This document shows, piece by piece, positions 37,935-50,016 of a DNA stretch of 64,000 nucleotides (positions within the stretch are counted from its first letter, which is position 1; each line of letters begins with the position of its first letter). A program made the position numbers and the translations under genes. Source of the stretch: Varroa destructor (lineage: Eukaryota > Arthropoda > Arachnida > Mesostigmata > Varroidae); the NCBI RefSeq assembly GCF_002443255.2, contig NW_019211454.1, forward strand, positions 36,863,877 to 36,927,876. The letters run 5' to 3'. The notes under the pieces were generated by a model. The model made no database searches and was not told the origin of the DNA. It saw only the letters and a program-made list of their open reading frames with translations.

Positions 37935-39914
37935 TAAAATGAGACGCAATGACAAACAACATTGCATCAGTGCTAGCAAAATAAGTTCTCTAGATTTCTT
38001 CTGTTCCCTTCATGCTTTCTATTTCTTTCTAGTAGATGTATGATTACATCCGATACGGACTGGGGGAAAGTAGTAACAAAGTTTAGCATGGTACATAATA
38101 TAACATGCCCGACTTCAAAGCCGAGTATCGAGCACAGAGGTCAGAATGGGTCTCAACAAGCCCAAGCGATTCATCGTCGTTTTTGAGATCAATAACAGTG
38201 AGTCAACGGTGGGAACGACAACAGACAACAAGAAACGGAAGCAAAAGGAGTCGAAGGAGAAATACTAATTAATAATCTTCATCGTCTCGAGGACCATTCT
38301 TTAGCGTTCTGTCTCATTGTGTTTCTTCATCAAAAGCTTCTATTTGTTATAGAGGTGACCATAGAATCGACAGGAACCGCCGACCAGCACCCTGTTATGT
38401 CTATCATTTGGCTAGTCGCCGACGGAGTGCTGCCCCATCATTATTATTTTATTATGGCTGCTGAAGACCCGATTGTAATCTTGTTTTTATCATTAATCAC
38501 CCACCGCCAATAGGAGCAAAGGTTACTTGTAGCCAATGCACGTGTAGGCCATGTTACAAGGCATATCTCTGTCCTTTACCTATCCTCCATTCTCAGCATT
38601 TTAAATAGCGCGTTTTAATCAAAATCGCTGCAAACCCTAAATATTAATAAACGCATGAATGTAGATGCTCAAACCGATTCTAAGCCTTGCTTCTGGTACG
38701 ATTATATAATTTGTTTATGATAAAATTGCTCATATCTACGTATGATGTTGGACTGCTATGGTTAGTTCTCTCTGGGACTATCATCTTCGTTAGATACCAT
38801 TCGGGTTATATATCAACACCGCTATAAATTTTAAGGGAAGTTTCAAAGACTATAGGTACAATTTGTTTACATTCATGTATTAAAAAAACATCATGTTCTA
38901 TCTCTGATTATTCACTTTATAACAAGTACCGCCAGGAGCCAATACCACACGGCAGGGTGACACAGTGAAGCACAAACAAAGAGAGCTTATAAACGCGTGA
39001 GTTCGCTATTGAAGTTCAGGACCCCGGAAAGGTGATCATACGGTCGTGATCTAATTTGGCCTCGGCTGACGTAAGTCCCATAGAATAAAAATATTGACAA
39101 TCAGGATCGATTTCTTGGGCGAGCTGCTATTCAAGACTTAGTTTTACTTTTAAAGTCTTCACTTTTACAACAGAATCAGTTGTCTAGCTTCAGTGAAGAA
39201 AGATCGGGATCAGAACAGGATGTCATTTCACTTTGTGGTACGAGAAAAATGGAAGATATGTACAGTGCACCATAAATATAAGTAAATTTGCCCTACTTTG
39301 GGGTAGGATTTGCTCTAGCTTCTCGTAGTAAAGTTTCTCAAGGTCTTTAAGAACATCTGAATATTTCGGAAAATAATCCAAAGGTTCCATCGTCTGGCTT
39401 TACATGTTTCTGTAAATAACACTTCCAATGTCAATGTTGATGTGGGGCAATGCAGATGTTTAGACTATATTGTTTGATAAAATAAAAACATATTTACGCC
39501 GAACGAGGTATTTACACATTTGTTGTACAATACTCATTAAAAGTTAATGAATATTCCCAATTAGCTTAAAACAGGATCAGGGTTTTTATTGATACAGGGG
39601 GGTCAGCGCGCAGGCAGCTGGCGCCTAAACTGTTGCTGCCTTTAAAGGATAGTAATTTACCTAGGTAACAAATTTGCAAATTCAAGACCGTCGATTCGTA
39701 TGCTCCTCATTGGATTAGGACTAAACGTTTTCTCATTGCATTGGTTATCACTTACGTTTGCGTCTACTCATTGAATGTCTTTATTTATATTGCAGGGTTG
39801 ATGTTCCTGCCCTTGTTCTTAGGGTTTTTGTGATATCCTGCTGTGGGCCCCTCAGGTAATTGCACGAGGTGAGCAAAAATAAGTGTAAAAAAGACGTTAT
39901 TTTTTTCTCGGATG

Positions 39915-39932
39915 GTATCCGTGCACGGATAC
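39915..39932. repeat. 18-bp perfect palindrome GTATCCGTGCACGGATAC
   Basis: Self-complementary over 18 bases with mixed composition, so it is not explained by a TA repeat. A dimeric DNA-binding protein site is one possible reading. No known motif recognised. Confidence 0.85.
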
Positions 39933-40870
39933 GTTTAAACATCGGTCGTTCAGGTATTTTAGTTCGCCAACTAATATAGCTTAAGTAAGCACAATACATA
40001 CAAATTAATAATAATTCCTCTTGTAATCTAGCTGCTGCTGATATATTCACGCTTTTCCTAGCTGTTCTCGTTGAGGCGACCTAATATCTAACTTACCTAT
40101 TTTTCTGCCTCTTGATCTATCCTTGGGACTACTATTTGCAAACACGATCGAAACAACGACGAGAAGTTGCCTAGTTTTTATTGTTTGTTGTATATTGTTG
40201 TTCTCGGTTATGAAAGTATTGGTTTGTTTGATATGTTAAGCCTTTCCGGTTGGTGACAACGCACACCCATATAAAAGCCTTTGACCTTTACAACTTGCTA
40301 ACCTGTTATTCTGTTTGTGGAACCTAGCGGCTATTTCGACGACAGCTACAACTAGCCGTTAAGGTCGATCGCCCTGTCCGGATAGCCTGAACACAATTTG
40401 TACAGTAGCCAATGAGTAGACCTAGTGATTATACTATTCAATATGTACGTTCACGAAGGCCTAGACAGCTCCATACGTACGTAGATATATGGCACCGTAC
40501 CATTCAGGCCAGCGATACCTTGTGCCATTCTGCCTGCAGACGGGTAACTTGTGATCTAGTCTAACAATAACTGTAGTTAGAGAATAACTATATGATCTAA
40601 ATTACATTAATATCCGGTGAGGCTCGCAGGAGTTGGTGAAAGAAAAATTGATGTTCGCCTTGGAAGTGGACGACAGCGAAAGCTAAGCCATTGCTATGTG
40701 TTAAGCTAAGGTAGTTGGTCACTCCGTGTATTTGTCGACTCACTAGGAAGTGAGAAGAAAGGGCCAGTGGTTCTTCGACAGCAGAAGGACTAACAAAGTG
40801 TAGAGGTCACATTTGGTTTGTAGGATCCGCATCAAACGATTTCGCTAGTTTTCTGGTCAATAGCCATTTG

Positions 40871-41173
40871 ATGTGCTTTGATGACGTGGGTGCCGCGTCG
40901 TTTCAGCCTAGATATTTTAATGATATTACTGCTGCCGACTTCCACGAACGCATCGACTCGAGACGTTTCCTGCGAACTTGCCCGCGATCTGCAGCGCCTA
41001 ACGCAGAGGTTAAGCTCTTATTCATTTGGCTGTTTGTTATCGCCATCTCCATAATCGTATTCGAGTCAAAATCAATGCATAAGGTGCAGTCTGCTTTTGC
41101 GACCTCTTCACACCTCAGTTTCCCGGGTCCTTATCCCAACTTCAAATCTCGGCTCATCGTCAACGAGTGGTGA
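40871..41173 (+). other. Unassigned open frame, 100 aa, one possible membrane helix
   Basis: An ATG-started frame in a locally GC-richer stretch. The peptide has a soluble N-terminal half with Arg-rich ERIDSRRFLR, then one strongly hydrophobic helix at about residues 49-64 (LLFIWLFVIAISIIVF). The ATG context is poor (T at -3). I cannot name a family. It could be a short membrane protein or chance. Confidence 0.18.
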
Positions 41174-41825
41174 CGTCCGCGCACTATTCGACAGGCTTTT
41201 GCAAACGCCACGGCAACGGCGTTACTTCAGGAGGGCCTGTAATGTCTTATAGCCCTGTCCCTTCTCGCATGTCTGTTTTCCGCCTTCGGTAGCTTCCTCT
41301 CCGCTCCCGATCCTACTGATCTTTGGCTTACGTGTGAAGTGCGCTCGATGAAGACTCACGAAACGGCACCTGTACTTGCGATGGCGGCATCTGTTTGTTG
41401 TTTTTTAATCGCCGCCGTTTCTCCTATATATACTTTGTTTGCTGGCCGTTCAGTCACTGACAACATCTCTTAGACACGTGTATTGCGCGGGTACACGTTG
41501 GATCCATAAGCCTGACACCAACATGCCGCAAGAACATGTGCCATTAGCTGTGAACAGAATGGAACATGGTCCAGATACGATTGAAAGGAGAAAAATTATA
41601 AACAAACACTTATACCTTTCAGTGACGTTAGCGAGAAAAGCATTTGCTTACGCATAAGGGTGACTTGTAATTCAAACAGAACTATTTCTACTTCGATGTA
41701 TTACTTCGTATGCTGTACTATGAACATATATATGTGCTACATAGTAGATGTAACATCTGAACGTGTTTGAAAGCAAGCCTTAATAAAGCAATTACTTGAT
41801 CGAGTTTAGTTATAAACCCGGATAT

Positions 41826-41925
41826 NNNNNNNNNNNNNNNNNNNNNNNNNNNNNNNNNNNNNNNNNNNNNNNNNNNNNNNNNNNNNNNNNNNNNNNNNNN
41901 NNNNNNNNNNNNNNNNNNNNNNNNN
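41826..41925. other. Assembly gap, 100 N
   Basis: Exactly 100 consecutive N. A round number usually marks a scaffold join of unknown true size, so the distance across it and the relative order of its two flanks rest on scaffolding and not on read sequence. Confidence 0.98.
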
Positions 41926-44348
41926 ATGATTCTAACCAATACCCAAGTCAAAAAAAAATTGTTCGGTAGTTTCGTTAGAAGTCTTTTTTCGGTTTATGTT
42001 AACATACAGGATGTTAGCTAGGTAATACCTCTTCCAGCGCATCTATTGTCTCCACGTTCGATAACTCTTATTTTGTTAATTGATATCTAATTTGTCGTAT
42101 AACCAACGGTAAATTTTTATACGCTGCTTTATCTTTGACAAAATAACGTGCCTTTCCGTTGGATCTTTGAACCTATTAGTCACGCGTAAAAATAGCCCCT
42201 AGAACATTTATGTATGCCCACATCACGTTTATATTATATACGTCCTTTCTTCGTATATACCAGTGCGTAAATGCATAGCGTATTTGCAAACAAGTGCCTC
42301 ATATAGTATTCATATGAACTGTGTCGAGCATACGCAAAAAGTGGTCTATCTTAATTTATGTATGTCGCTATTCGATTTCCTTTAGGGGGCAAAGAACCCC
42401 GGGGCCTTTTAGATTCAATGCGTTGTTCATTGTAGAAATGAATAGCGTTTTTCCTTCTCGTACTGTCCATAGGGCTAATAGGTCGGCAACCTTAACGGTA
42501 CTGTAGAAGAAAACCGGCGGATGGTCACTGCCGAACTGACGATAACGGCTTTACGAATGTAAAACGAAGACACAAAGAAAAAAAGTCGCACGGAAGAAGG
42601 CAGAAATATAAAAGGGTTGCGAAAGGCGATATTTCTTTATGTGAACCATTTTCATCTGACGGGGGCGTTGCGGGCAGCCCATGGCCTCGAAAGCCTGAAA
42701 GAGTTGCCGCCTTAAAAAATAGAAATGCGTGTTACAATTGCTGAATTGACTCCCGCGGGAGCCGATCGAGGAGAATGTTCCATGCAGGCAAATTTAGTCT
42801 TGGCCGCAGAGTTGCAATTGCGTAACAACTTCGAGAAAACCATAGGGATACTGTACGAGCAGGGCCTTAGGAGGACAAGGAAAAAGAAGGGTTTCATCTT
42901 GTACGGTAAAAGATTTTGTTTGGTCAGAGGTACGCGACTACTAGTTCCCATCGTAGTCGCCGTTGAGGAAACAGAACAACAAAGTACTGCATGGATCTTT
43001 CGTATGCTAGCAGGTTTACTAAGTGGTCTTGTGGTACTCGTATACATATATTTATAGTACTCGATGCCTCCCGATATATTTACTGGCTACAGGGCAGGGT
43101 CGGTTTGTTAGTAAATGGTCTCAGACTGATCACGGCATAATTATTAATTATCCACACAGAGTGCAATGGTTGCACCTGTAACTAGTTAGGGTGGTCTGCA
43201 GGTGAGCATCAAATGAGCAATAATAGACTTCTAAGAATAATTTTTTTACTTAAATAGAGAGATTTCATCCATTATTGTATTAATCTTTTGCTAGGATGAA
43301 TGTGTACCGATTGCATGTATATTGTCTATATATATAGTAAAAAGAAAAGAATATACATTTACTGCATTTTCATCGAGTACTAAAGCCTAGACTTCGTTAC
43401 TGCGATAATTTAGCATGCTTTGACTTCCAAATCCTATTATAATATTGAATCGATTAACAGGAATATCGACCTTTTGGCCGAGATGCTCAGTCATTTGCTT
43501 CTGACCTTAAGGTTAGCGTATGTCCTTACGTAATATATGATAGCTTCGATATGCGTGGCACTTTATCGGTTGGCGATTCTGTCTTTCCCTTCAGTTCAGC
43601 CTATCTAAAATAGCAGCGTACTAAGCTGCTAAAAACAGAGGCAATCACTGTCATTGCAAGATCTACTATATGGTCTACGACAGGAAAAAGCGCACTCTGT
43701 GTAACTTGATAGTTATCGATGCATGGACTTCTGCAGAGAGGTGATGATGTTGCTTGATCCAAGCATGTAGACCCGGCCCCACTAAGGACCTTAGCAAAAG
43801 GGGTCATCCAGCAAATTGACATGCAGCCGGCTGACTGCAACACCTACCCCAACGCCAGTAGAAGTAGGTACCTTACCGGTTTGACGGATGTGCATCATCG
43901 GGACGCAAAGTACTATTATATTCTTCTGTGAAGCTCTTGTCATCTAGAGAGATGGCCTTCAGTAAATTACGGTTGAAGGTAGTTCTTTGATCAGGAGGGC
44001 CGTGTTCAAAAATACTCCAGAGGTGGAAAGCCATGCCAGTAAAACCCAGCATTTGCTAGTGTAGATTATATCGTAGTTTAAAATCATGAGTAAATTTTAA
44101 ACTCTAAGTCTGAGATCTTTTCATGCATGCACATACTTTCAATGGAGGTTATAGGTGAAACGAGTATACTTTTAGTTGAGAGCATAGATTCAGTTTCATC
44201 TGGTAAGGTTAGATGTTCGTCGCCGATTTTATGCTTTCTTTTTATTCTTCTTGTAGATTCAGCATCATGGATGCGTTGACACTATTAAGACCTTATCAAA
44301 CTTAATTGTAGTACATGCTTCATGACATCTGGAATCATATAACTAAGT

Positions 44349-44481
44349 TAGCGGAACAAGACACAATCGCCTTTGCTTTCTATTACACGTTCGATTCGTG
44401 ACAAGAACTGTGCGTGATGTAACGAAGATTCGTGAAGAAAAGCAGAGCACCAGGTTTACAAAAAAAAAAAAAAAAAAAAAA
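44349..44481 (+). repeat. Possible tRNA-derived SINE remnant ending in A22
   Basis: TAGCGGAACAAG (44349-44360) fits 11 of 12 positions of the pol III box A consensus. GTTCGATTC (44389-44397) fits box B, and its flanks CACG/CGTG pair around the 7-base loop TTCGATT exactly as a tRNA T-arm does. A 22-base A run closes the unit (44460-44481). The spacing between the boxes is about 5 bases short of a tRNA, the anticodon arm is missing, and I saw no target-site duplication. A degraded SINE or chance are both possible. Confidence 0.25.
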
Positions 44482-46227
44482 TAGGAACCAATAGAGCCTC
44501 ACGGGTTCCAAAGAGAGAACTTGCTTCGTAAAATTCTATAGTTATAAGGAGGGCCGCACGTAACATAGATAACGAAAAACCAACATGAGTAAGTTTTCAC
44601 TCCGACAGGTCTGGCAAAAAAAATGATTAGATGACGGAATTTTGACGGCGCTTGTTCGCTTCGCCTCGTCGTGGCTACTGTTATCGATCATAGCGTTCTG
44701 AATGTCCTTCTGCCGAATTTTCTTATATAGGCTCCATTGGCCGAGCCACCCGATCGACTACGGTATACAAGAGTCCATAGAGGGTCATCGGGCAACGTGT
44801 AGTAAGTGTCGACGTTATTTTTGGAGAAAGATTATGGAGGACAGAGATCCAGCTTTCGGTTACACAGGGGTAACATTGCACTTCAATGCTGATGTAGTTT
44901 GCGCCTTGTCCACTGCCGCCGACGCCTTGTAAGATAGGACATCAACACGGATGGCGACATCATCACCTTTGTCCTGGTACATTAAATGAAGACACTTATT
45001 TCTTGGAGGCTTTTCGAGCCGAGAGAGCTAACCGCGGAGCCGCGCTTGGTCACGAGAGACAATCCTAGAACAGATAGCTGTGGATTCTTCAGAATCTAGA
45101 AAGACGATGAACAAAAATAACGATCGGATTATTTCAGTCGTTCGCGCATAAACGTATTTGGCAAACACTCAAAACGGTCGAGCCTTTAAGTTGATACAAC
45201 CTGTGTCATAAATGGTACGTAGAAATAAAGAAATTTTAAGGATAAATTTCGCGTGAAATATGGATGGAGGTTTTTCATTTATTTTCCGCTAAACTGTTGA
45301 ACGATTCTAGTAAAGATTTTCGAACGAGTCTAGAAGTTCAATATTGTATATAGTGTGAAGGCCTGTAACATGTGTTGAGTGCAATGAACGACTTTTGAAT
45401 TAAGCGTGCCTCCTTCTTCCAAGCGATGAGTAAAATTTCCTTATGTAGCTATCCGTCTGAGTACTCTGTTAACTTTCATCATGAACAAAGTTTCAACATG
45501 GAACTGTTAAAGAAAACTATTGCCATTAAGAGAAAAGCTAGATCGGTATCTATGCCGTTATGTGCCATTGGCAAACGTCTACACGACTGTGCAGTACAGA
45601 CGCCAAGACCTGCTAAAGACTTTGTCGTGCGTACAATACACACGAACGCACATGCCAGCTATCAAGCACATGTCGACAAAAAAATCAGCTCTAATTGCTG
45701 CGGTAATTTTTTGTGTGCAGGCTTCGATTAAGTAGAATTAATACATTAAGGAAATTCGGCCTTTTTCTCAAACTGTCAACTTGGAAAAGTACCTTTGTTG
45801 GATATACCCAATGCTCAAGCGGTTTTGGAACGTTCATTCCTTCGGCGCATCCGGCAAAACCAATGCGAAATTAGAATACAGAAATTTGTCTTTAGTGTTA
45901 TTAGGTTGAATATGGAGTTTTCTTCAAGAAACTGTTGACTTTTTGGAGGAAAGTAAAATGTCTGTCGAACAGTTTAATCTGCAATTTTGAAAGTTAAAGC
46001 AATTTTTTTGTTCAATGCACAATACCTGGCAGAGACTAGCAGGTTGATGGCAGTAACAGATGAACTGCTACAGGAGCACAGGGCACCATTCACACGCCTC
46101 AGAATCTCAGAATAATTAGCACATAAAAGTAAAATATTTTAATCAAGATAATTAGAATAGGGTATTGAAATTACCGAAACAATGTGGCCAAATCATTAAA
46201 ATAGGCTAATTGGATAACCCGAATAGC

Positions 46228-46260
46228 GTAAGCAGGCCGCTTACCAACCGGCCTGCTTAC
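46228..46260. repeat. Perfect 12-bp hairpin, 9-base loop
   Basis: GTAAGCAGGCCG (46228-46239) and CGGCCTGCTTAC (46249-46260) are exact reverse complements. The stem is GC-rich in an AT-rich neighbourhood and does not extend further. Confidence 0.85.
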
Positions 46261-47450
46261 TACGAGCTAACTACAAGGCCAGTACAACAGAGAGAGACAG
46301 GAAAACTACAGTGAATTGTATCCATTCTCAGATTAAAATCGGACTCGGTCCAGTTTAGATTGATACAAAAAAACGCCGAGTTCGGGACATGCGTGAAAAA
46401 GAAGTAAATAAGCCCAGGAATCTGGGCGCTGATGGCTAGAAGCGGGCTCTTGATCTACATACATGTGCAATACTGTTCGTTATTAAAAAGGGACGGCTGA
46501 CAGCATTGTCCTTGTTCGGATTCTGTTATTATTCTTACTACTATACGCGCAGAATAACTTGTTATTAAAATATGAGTTTATCATGCACGATACTGTTCAG
46601 GGAGCTGGTACAAAATCTAGAATATGTCAGCGTCCTCAGCTCGATATACGCTAAAGCTTATTCATTATTATGAACTGGTCACTCCAACCAAGTATATTCT
46701 AAAATTTCGTGTCAACTTTATACCTTACAAGTATGTAAAACTCGACTAAATCTTAAATGCTAGTTTTATCCAAGCATCATCTGTCGTTCGGCATCGGTTA
46801 ATAAATGCAGCGGGAATATATTCGCCTAACATTTAACTTGGTATATATTAGTTGTGATCCTGTGTGCCCAGATCAAAGCGCTTTGTTCTCTGGCGCTGTA
46901 ACTTTTGCTCCACTGGCCGGCCCCCTTTTAGTGAGTATAAACAGCAGTAGTATGTATAGAAGCCAGGGTATGAGGGCTGCCACTGTCGTTACGGTCATCA
47001 GTAGCGGTACTAATAGACGATAATGACAAATTAAATTTATCGTTCGCATGTTTTTTTGCATGTTCGAGGTAAATCGTCGTAATTGACACTGAACAAGACG
47101 CAGTGGCATCATTATAATGCCGTGAAGGCAGAGAAGCTTTGTAGTCATTGCAATCATCTATGTCGCAACGTGTTGTCTTCGAGCGGAGCGTAACAGTGCC
47201 TGCACGCTTCTGTGACTTCTTGTCGGTCTCATTGTCAACATCATTCTACTACTTTCTCATTGCTATTGGTGCGGTCAGCGACATTTGGTCGTTCCCAATA
47301 TTTTTTTCTGTTTTATCTCTCACCTTTCGCGTGCTTCTGTGATATGTCGTTTCTAATGTATACACAGCAATATACGCGAACTCAAAGGCGTACATATCGG
47401 AAATAGCAAATGAACAGAAAGAATGATTCATAAAAAGCCCATCGTCGTGT

Positions 47451-48250
47451 CGTCAGCATCGGCATTGTCGCCGACAGGATTACTTTTTGTTCATTGACTA
47501 TAGGCGAGCTGTTAAGAGCTGGCTCCGTAGCAACATGGCCAGTCACCAGAAACAAATTCCGAAGGCGGTGGATGACGGCGCGTGATCGATGTATACGGAC
47601 TACAGTGGTTTCCCGCCACAGATGCAGGAGTCGAACGATGGTAGCATTAGTAGCACATTCGTACTACTACAGCGGGAGCATCTTGTCATCGAATGTCGTT
47701 TCGTATGCTGTACGCGCTGTCGTTGGCTCTATCGGTTGGTCTCTATCGGGCACCTTTCCGTTAATTCTCCGACCCATCTAAATATCACTTGTTCCACGTT
47801 TCAATACATCAGTATTTTCTTTCTCTCTCGCTATCTCCTGCTGCTGTTACCCCATCCCCCCGGGGTTCTCTTTATTTTTCCTTTTACCTCTTCCTTTCTT
47901 CAATTAGCCTCACGCGACATCAAATGATATCGCTAGGGGCAATCATCGGACACTGAGGCGACAGCATTTCGTTAGCAGCAATCGTGAGGCAATGCCAGCG
48001 CCAATGACGACTACGACAGCCCATAGCATCAACGGCGACGTCGATTTTGGGAAGGCGCGGAGCGCTGGAGACGCTTGGTACTGCTACGACTCAATTGCAA
48101 GTTCTTTTGCTTTGTCTGCCCGTGTATCTCGCTGATCTTGATGCACATGTCGTAGGTAGAACACGAGACGAGTCACGTCGACACTGTTCTCGGATGCTCT
48201 TCTGAGTGGTCTTTGCGTGCTATTAACTAACTAATTCTATCAAGTCTACT
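47451..48250. other. CpG-rich patch
   Basis: Stretches rich in GAC/GGC triplets and C/T tracts. An ATG-started frame (47589-47927, +) begins MYTDYSGFPPQMQ, which looks protein-like for about 20 residues and then becomes hydrophobic noise. A short coding first exon is possible but unsupported. Confidence 0.35.
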
Positions 48251-49605
48251 GCATCCTGCCTGTCCTCTCACCCGTTTTTTCCTTGCTAGCCCAGAATACC
48301 TCTTCTGACGTGTTCTGTTCAACCAATGGCAACGCATTGCTCTTCAAGTGTAGTTGTCTCCTGATGAGTCACTGGCGTGGCCGAGCGTACTTTCGTCGTA
48401 CGCCATGTGTGTGCGCGTAGAGCTAATGAATTTGCGTTGTACGTACGGTTCTGCTGTTGATGCAGTGCTGCTATTCCTGACGCTAATGCTAAAGGTGTTT
48501 TAATCAGATGAGATTGTTCCCCACTCAAAGCAAAAGTCATTTTTCGCTAACATTCCACTTGTTTGTCTCTTGTATTGATGGGCTTCATTTCGTAGAGTTT
48601 TGTCCCGTTGATGCTGGGCCCGATGACATTGCCCCTGTTTTATGGAAATGAGGTGGTACACTCACTTCATCGCAAAGTTTTCGATTTGCGTAAAAGTAAC
48701 GTAAGCGTCGTTACTGCTATTAGTAATTAATGCAGTGCTTTTAGCTTGATATACGGTTGAATAAAGCTAAGTCGTGGAAGTCGATGCGGAAAAGGAATCT
48801 TTCAAGCTGCTTGCTTTATCAGCACGTTACTAATTGAAGGGAGACCAGCTATTACGGAAAATATTAAAAGTTCGCTACTTCAGACAAGAAGTTCAATTTA
48901 AGAGGATTTCTGTGGTAATCCCTAACTTTTTCCACTTGTAGCATCGTGGTAACGGATGGTTATAAGCACTAAATACATCAGGTGCGAAGCAGACTGTTTC
49001 GATGGTTCCTTCGTGGCAATGCATTCCGCAGAAAAACCCCAGTAGACCATACCACCTATTATTGTGTAAATAAATATTGTAATAAATATAAATAAAGTGT
49101 GTATTATCTATTTTTAACTAAGATGAATATTGTTATTCTTTTTTTTCTCTGATTTCATGATCAAAACACAACAACATTGCCTGAATGAAAAAGAACCTAA
49201 TTGACGAATGATAGTATCCAATGGCGAAAGTTCACCACATCACTTGATGAATCAGATGAGACATGTACTCAACGAAGAGTACAAGGATCAGTGTTGGCGT
49301 AACAATAACATAATAATAAATGAGAGAATCTATATGGCTTTAAGGTCATCCAGGCCCAGTAACCCTTGTTTGTATTTTGCTTACTACTTACAGAGAAGCT
49401 GAATCCTTGGAGAACAAACCAAAGAACCTTTCCAAGGTTTCGCTTGATACGCTTGATCGCAAAGTATCGAACTGTCGCTTCACGTCACTGAGCTCATAAA
49501 TAAATAATAAATAAAAGCAAGCCAGTTGACTATTCCGGTAGCGATGAAACCTCGTTTACCTCACTTAATTACACGCTCGCGCTTAATTGCAACTAGACAG
49601 AGTGC

Positions 49606-49618
49606 GTGTGTGTGTGTG
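49606..49618. repeat. (GT)6 tract
   Basis: Thirteen bases of GT dinucleotides. Confidence 0.8.
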
Positions 49619-49980
49619 ACTGCTGTAATGATAGTAGAAGGCTTACGATAAAACCTAAGCATCATTACCTGACTAACTCATAGTGCAACAGATTACCGCC
49701 GCAATAGTGACATTTTGAAACAAAAATGACGAGATCGAGGACGTCTATAGCGGTTCATCTCGCAAATCGGTCGACTACGAAGAAGAGCTCTTAGTCGATG
49801 ATTCGGAAAGGCTGGTTCTCCTGCTACGCTCTGTAGATCACACGTAGGGATAAAAATTTATTTCGATGGTTTCCTTGAATATTTTGAGAAAGATTTAAAA
49901 ATATTGATTTAAATCAAGGTAGGAAATTCGATGCAGACTCACAGCAGACGGCCGCACTCCCCTTCTTTGGATCGCAATCT

Positions 49981-50016
49981 GTGGCGCTGTCTGGTGGCGC
50001 TGTCTGGTGGCGCCAC
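49981..50016. repeat. Tandem 13-mer, 2.5 copies, ending in a palindrome
   Basis: GTGGCGCTGTCTG occurs at 49981-49993 and 49994-50006, followed by GTGGCGC. The tail completes the palindrome GTGGCGCCAC (50007-50016). It is GC-rich within an AT-rich neighbourhood. Confidence 0.85.

Larger units (their letters stand above)
36616..40870. other. 3' flank of the Atonal-family gene, no gene seen
   Basis: AT-rich spacer. The 18-bp palindrome at 39915-39932 is the only structured element that stands out. Confidence 0.55.
41174..47450. other. No supportable gene; contains the assembly gap
   Basis: AT-rich spacer with the 100-N gap, the A22 element and the 12-bp hairpin at 46228-46260. Frames are open on both strands over 42712-43057 (110-111 codons). 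The + one starts with ATG and ends in a hydrophobic helix, but no family is recognisable. Confidence 0.5.
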
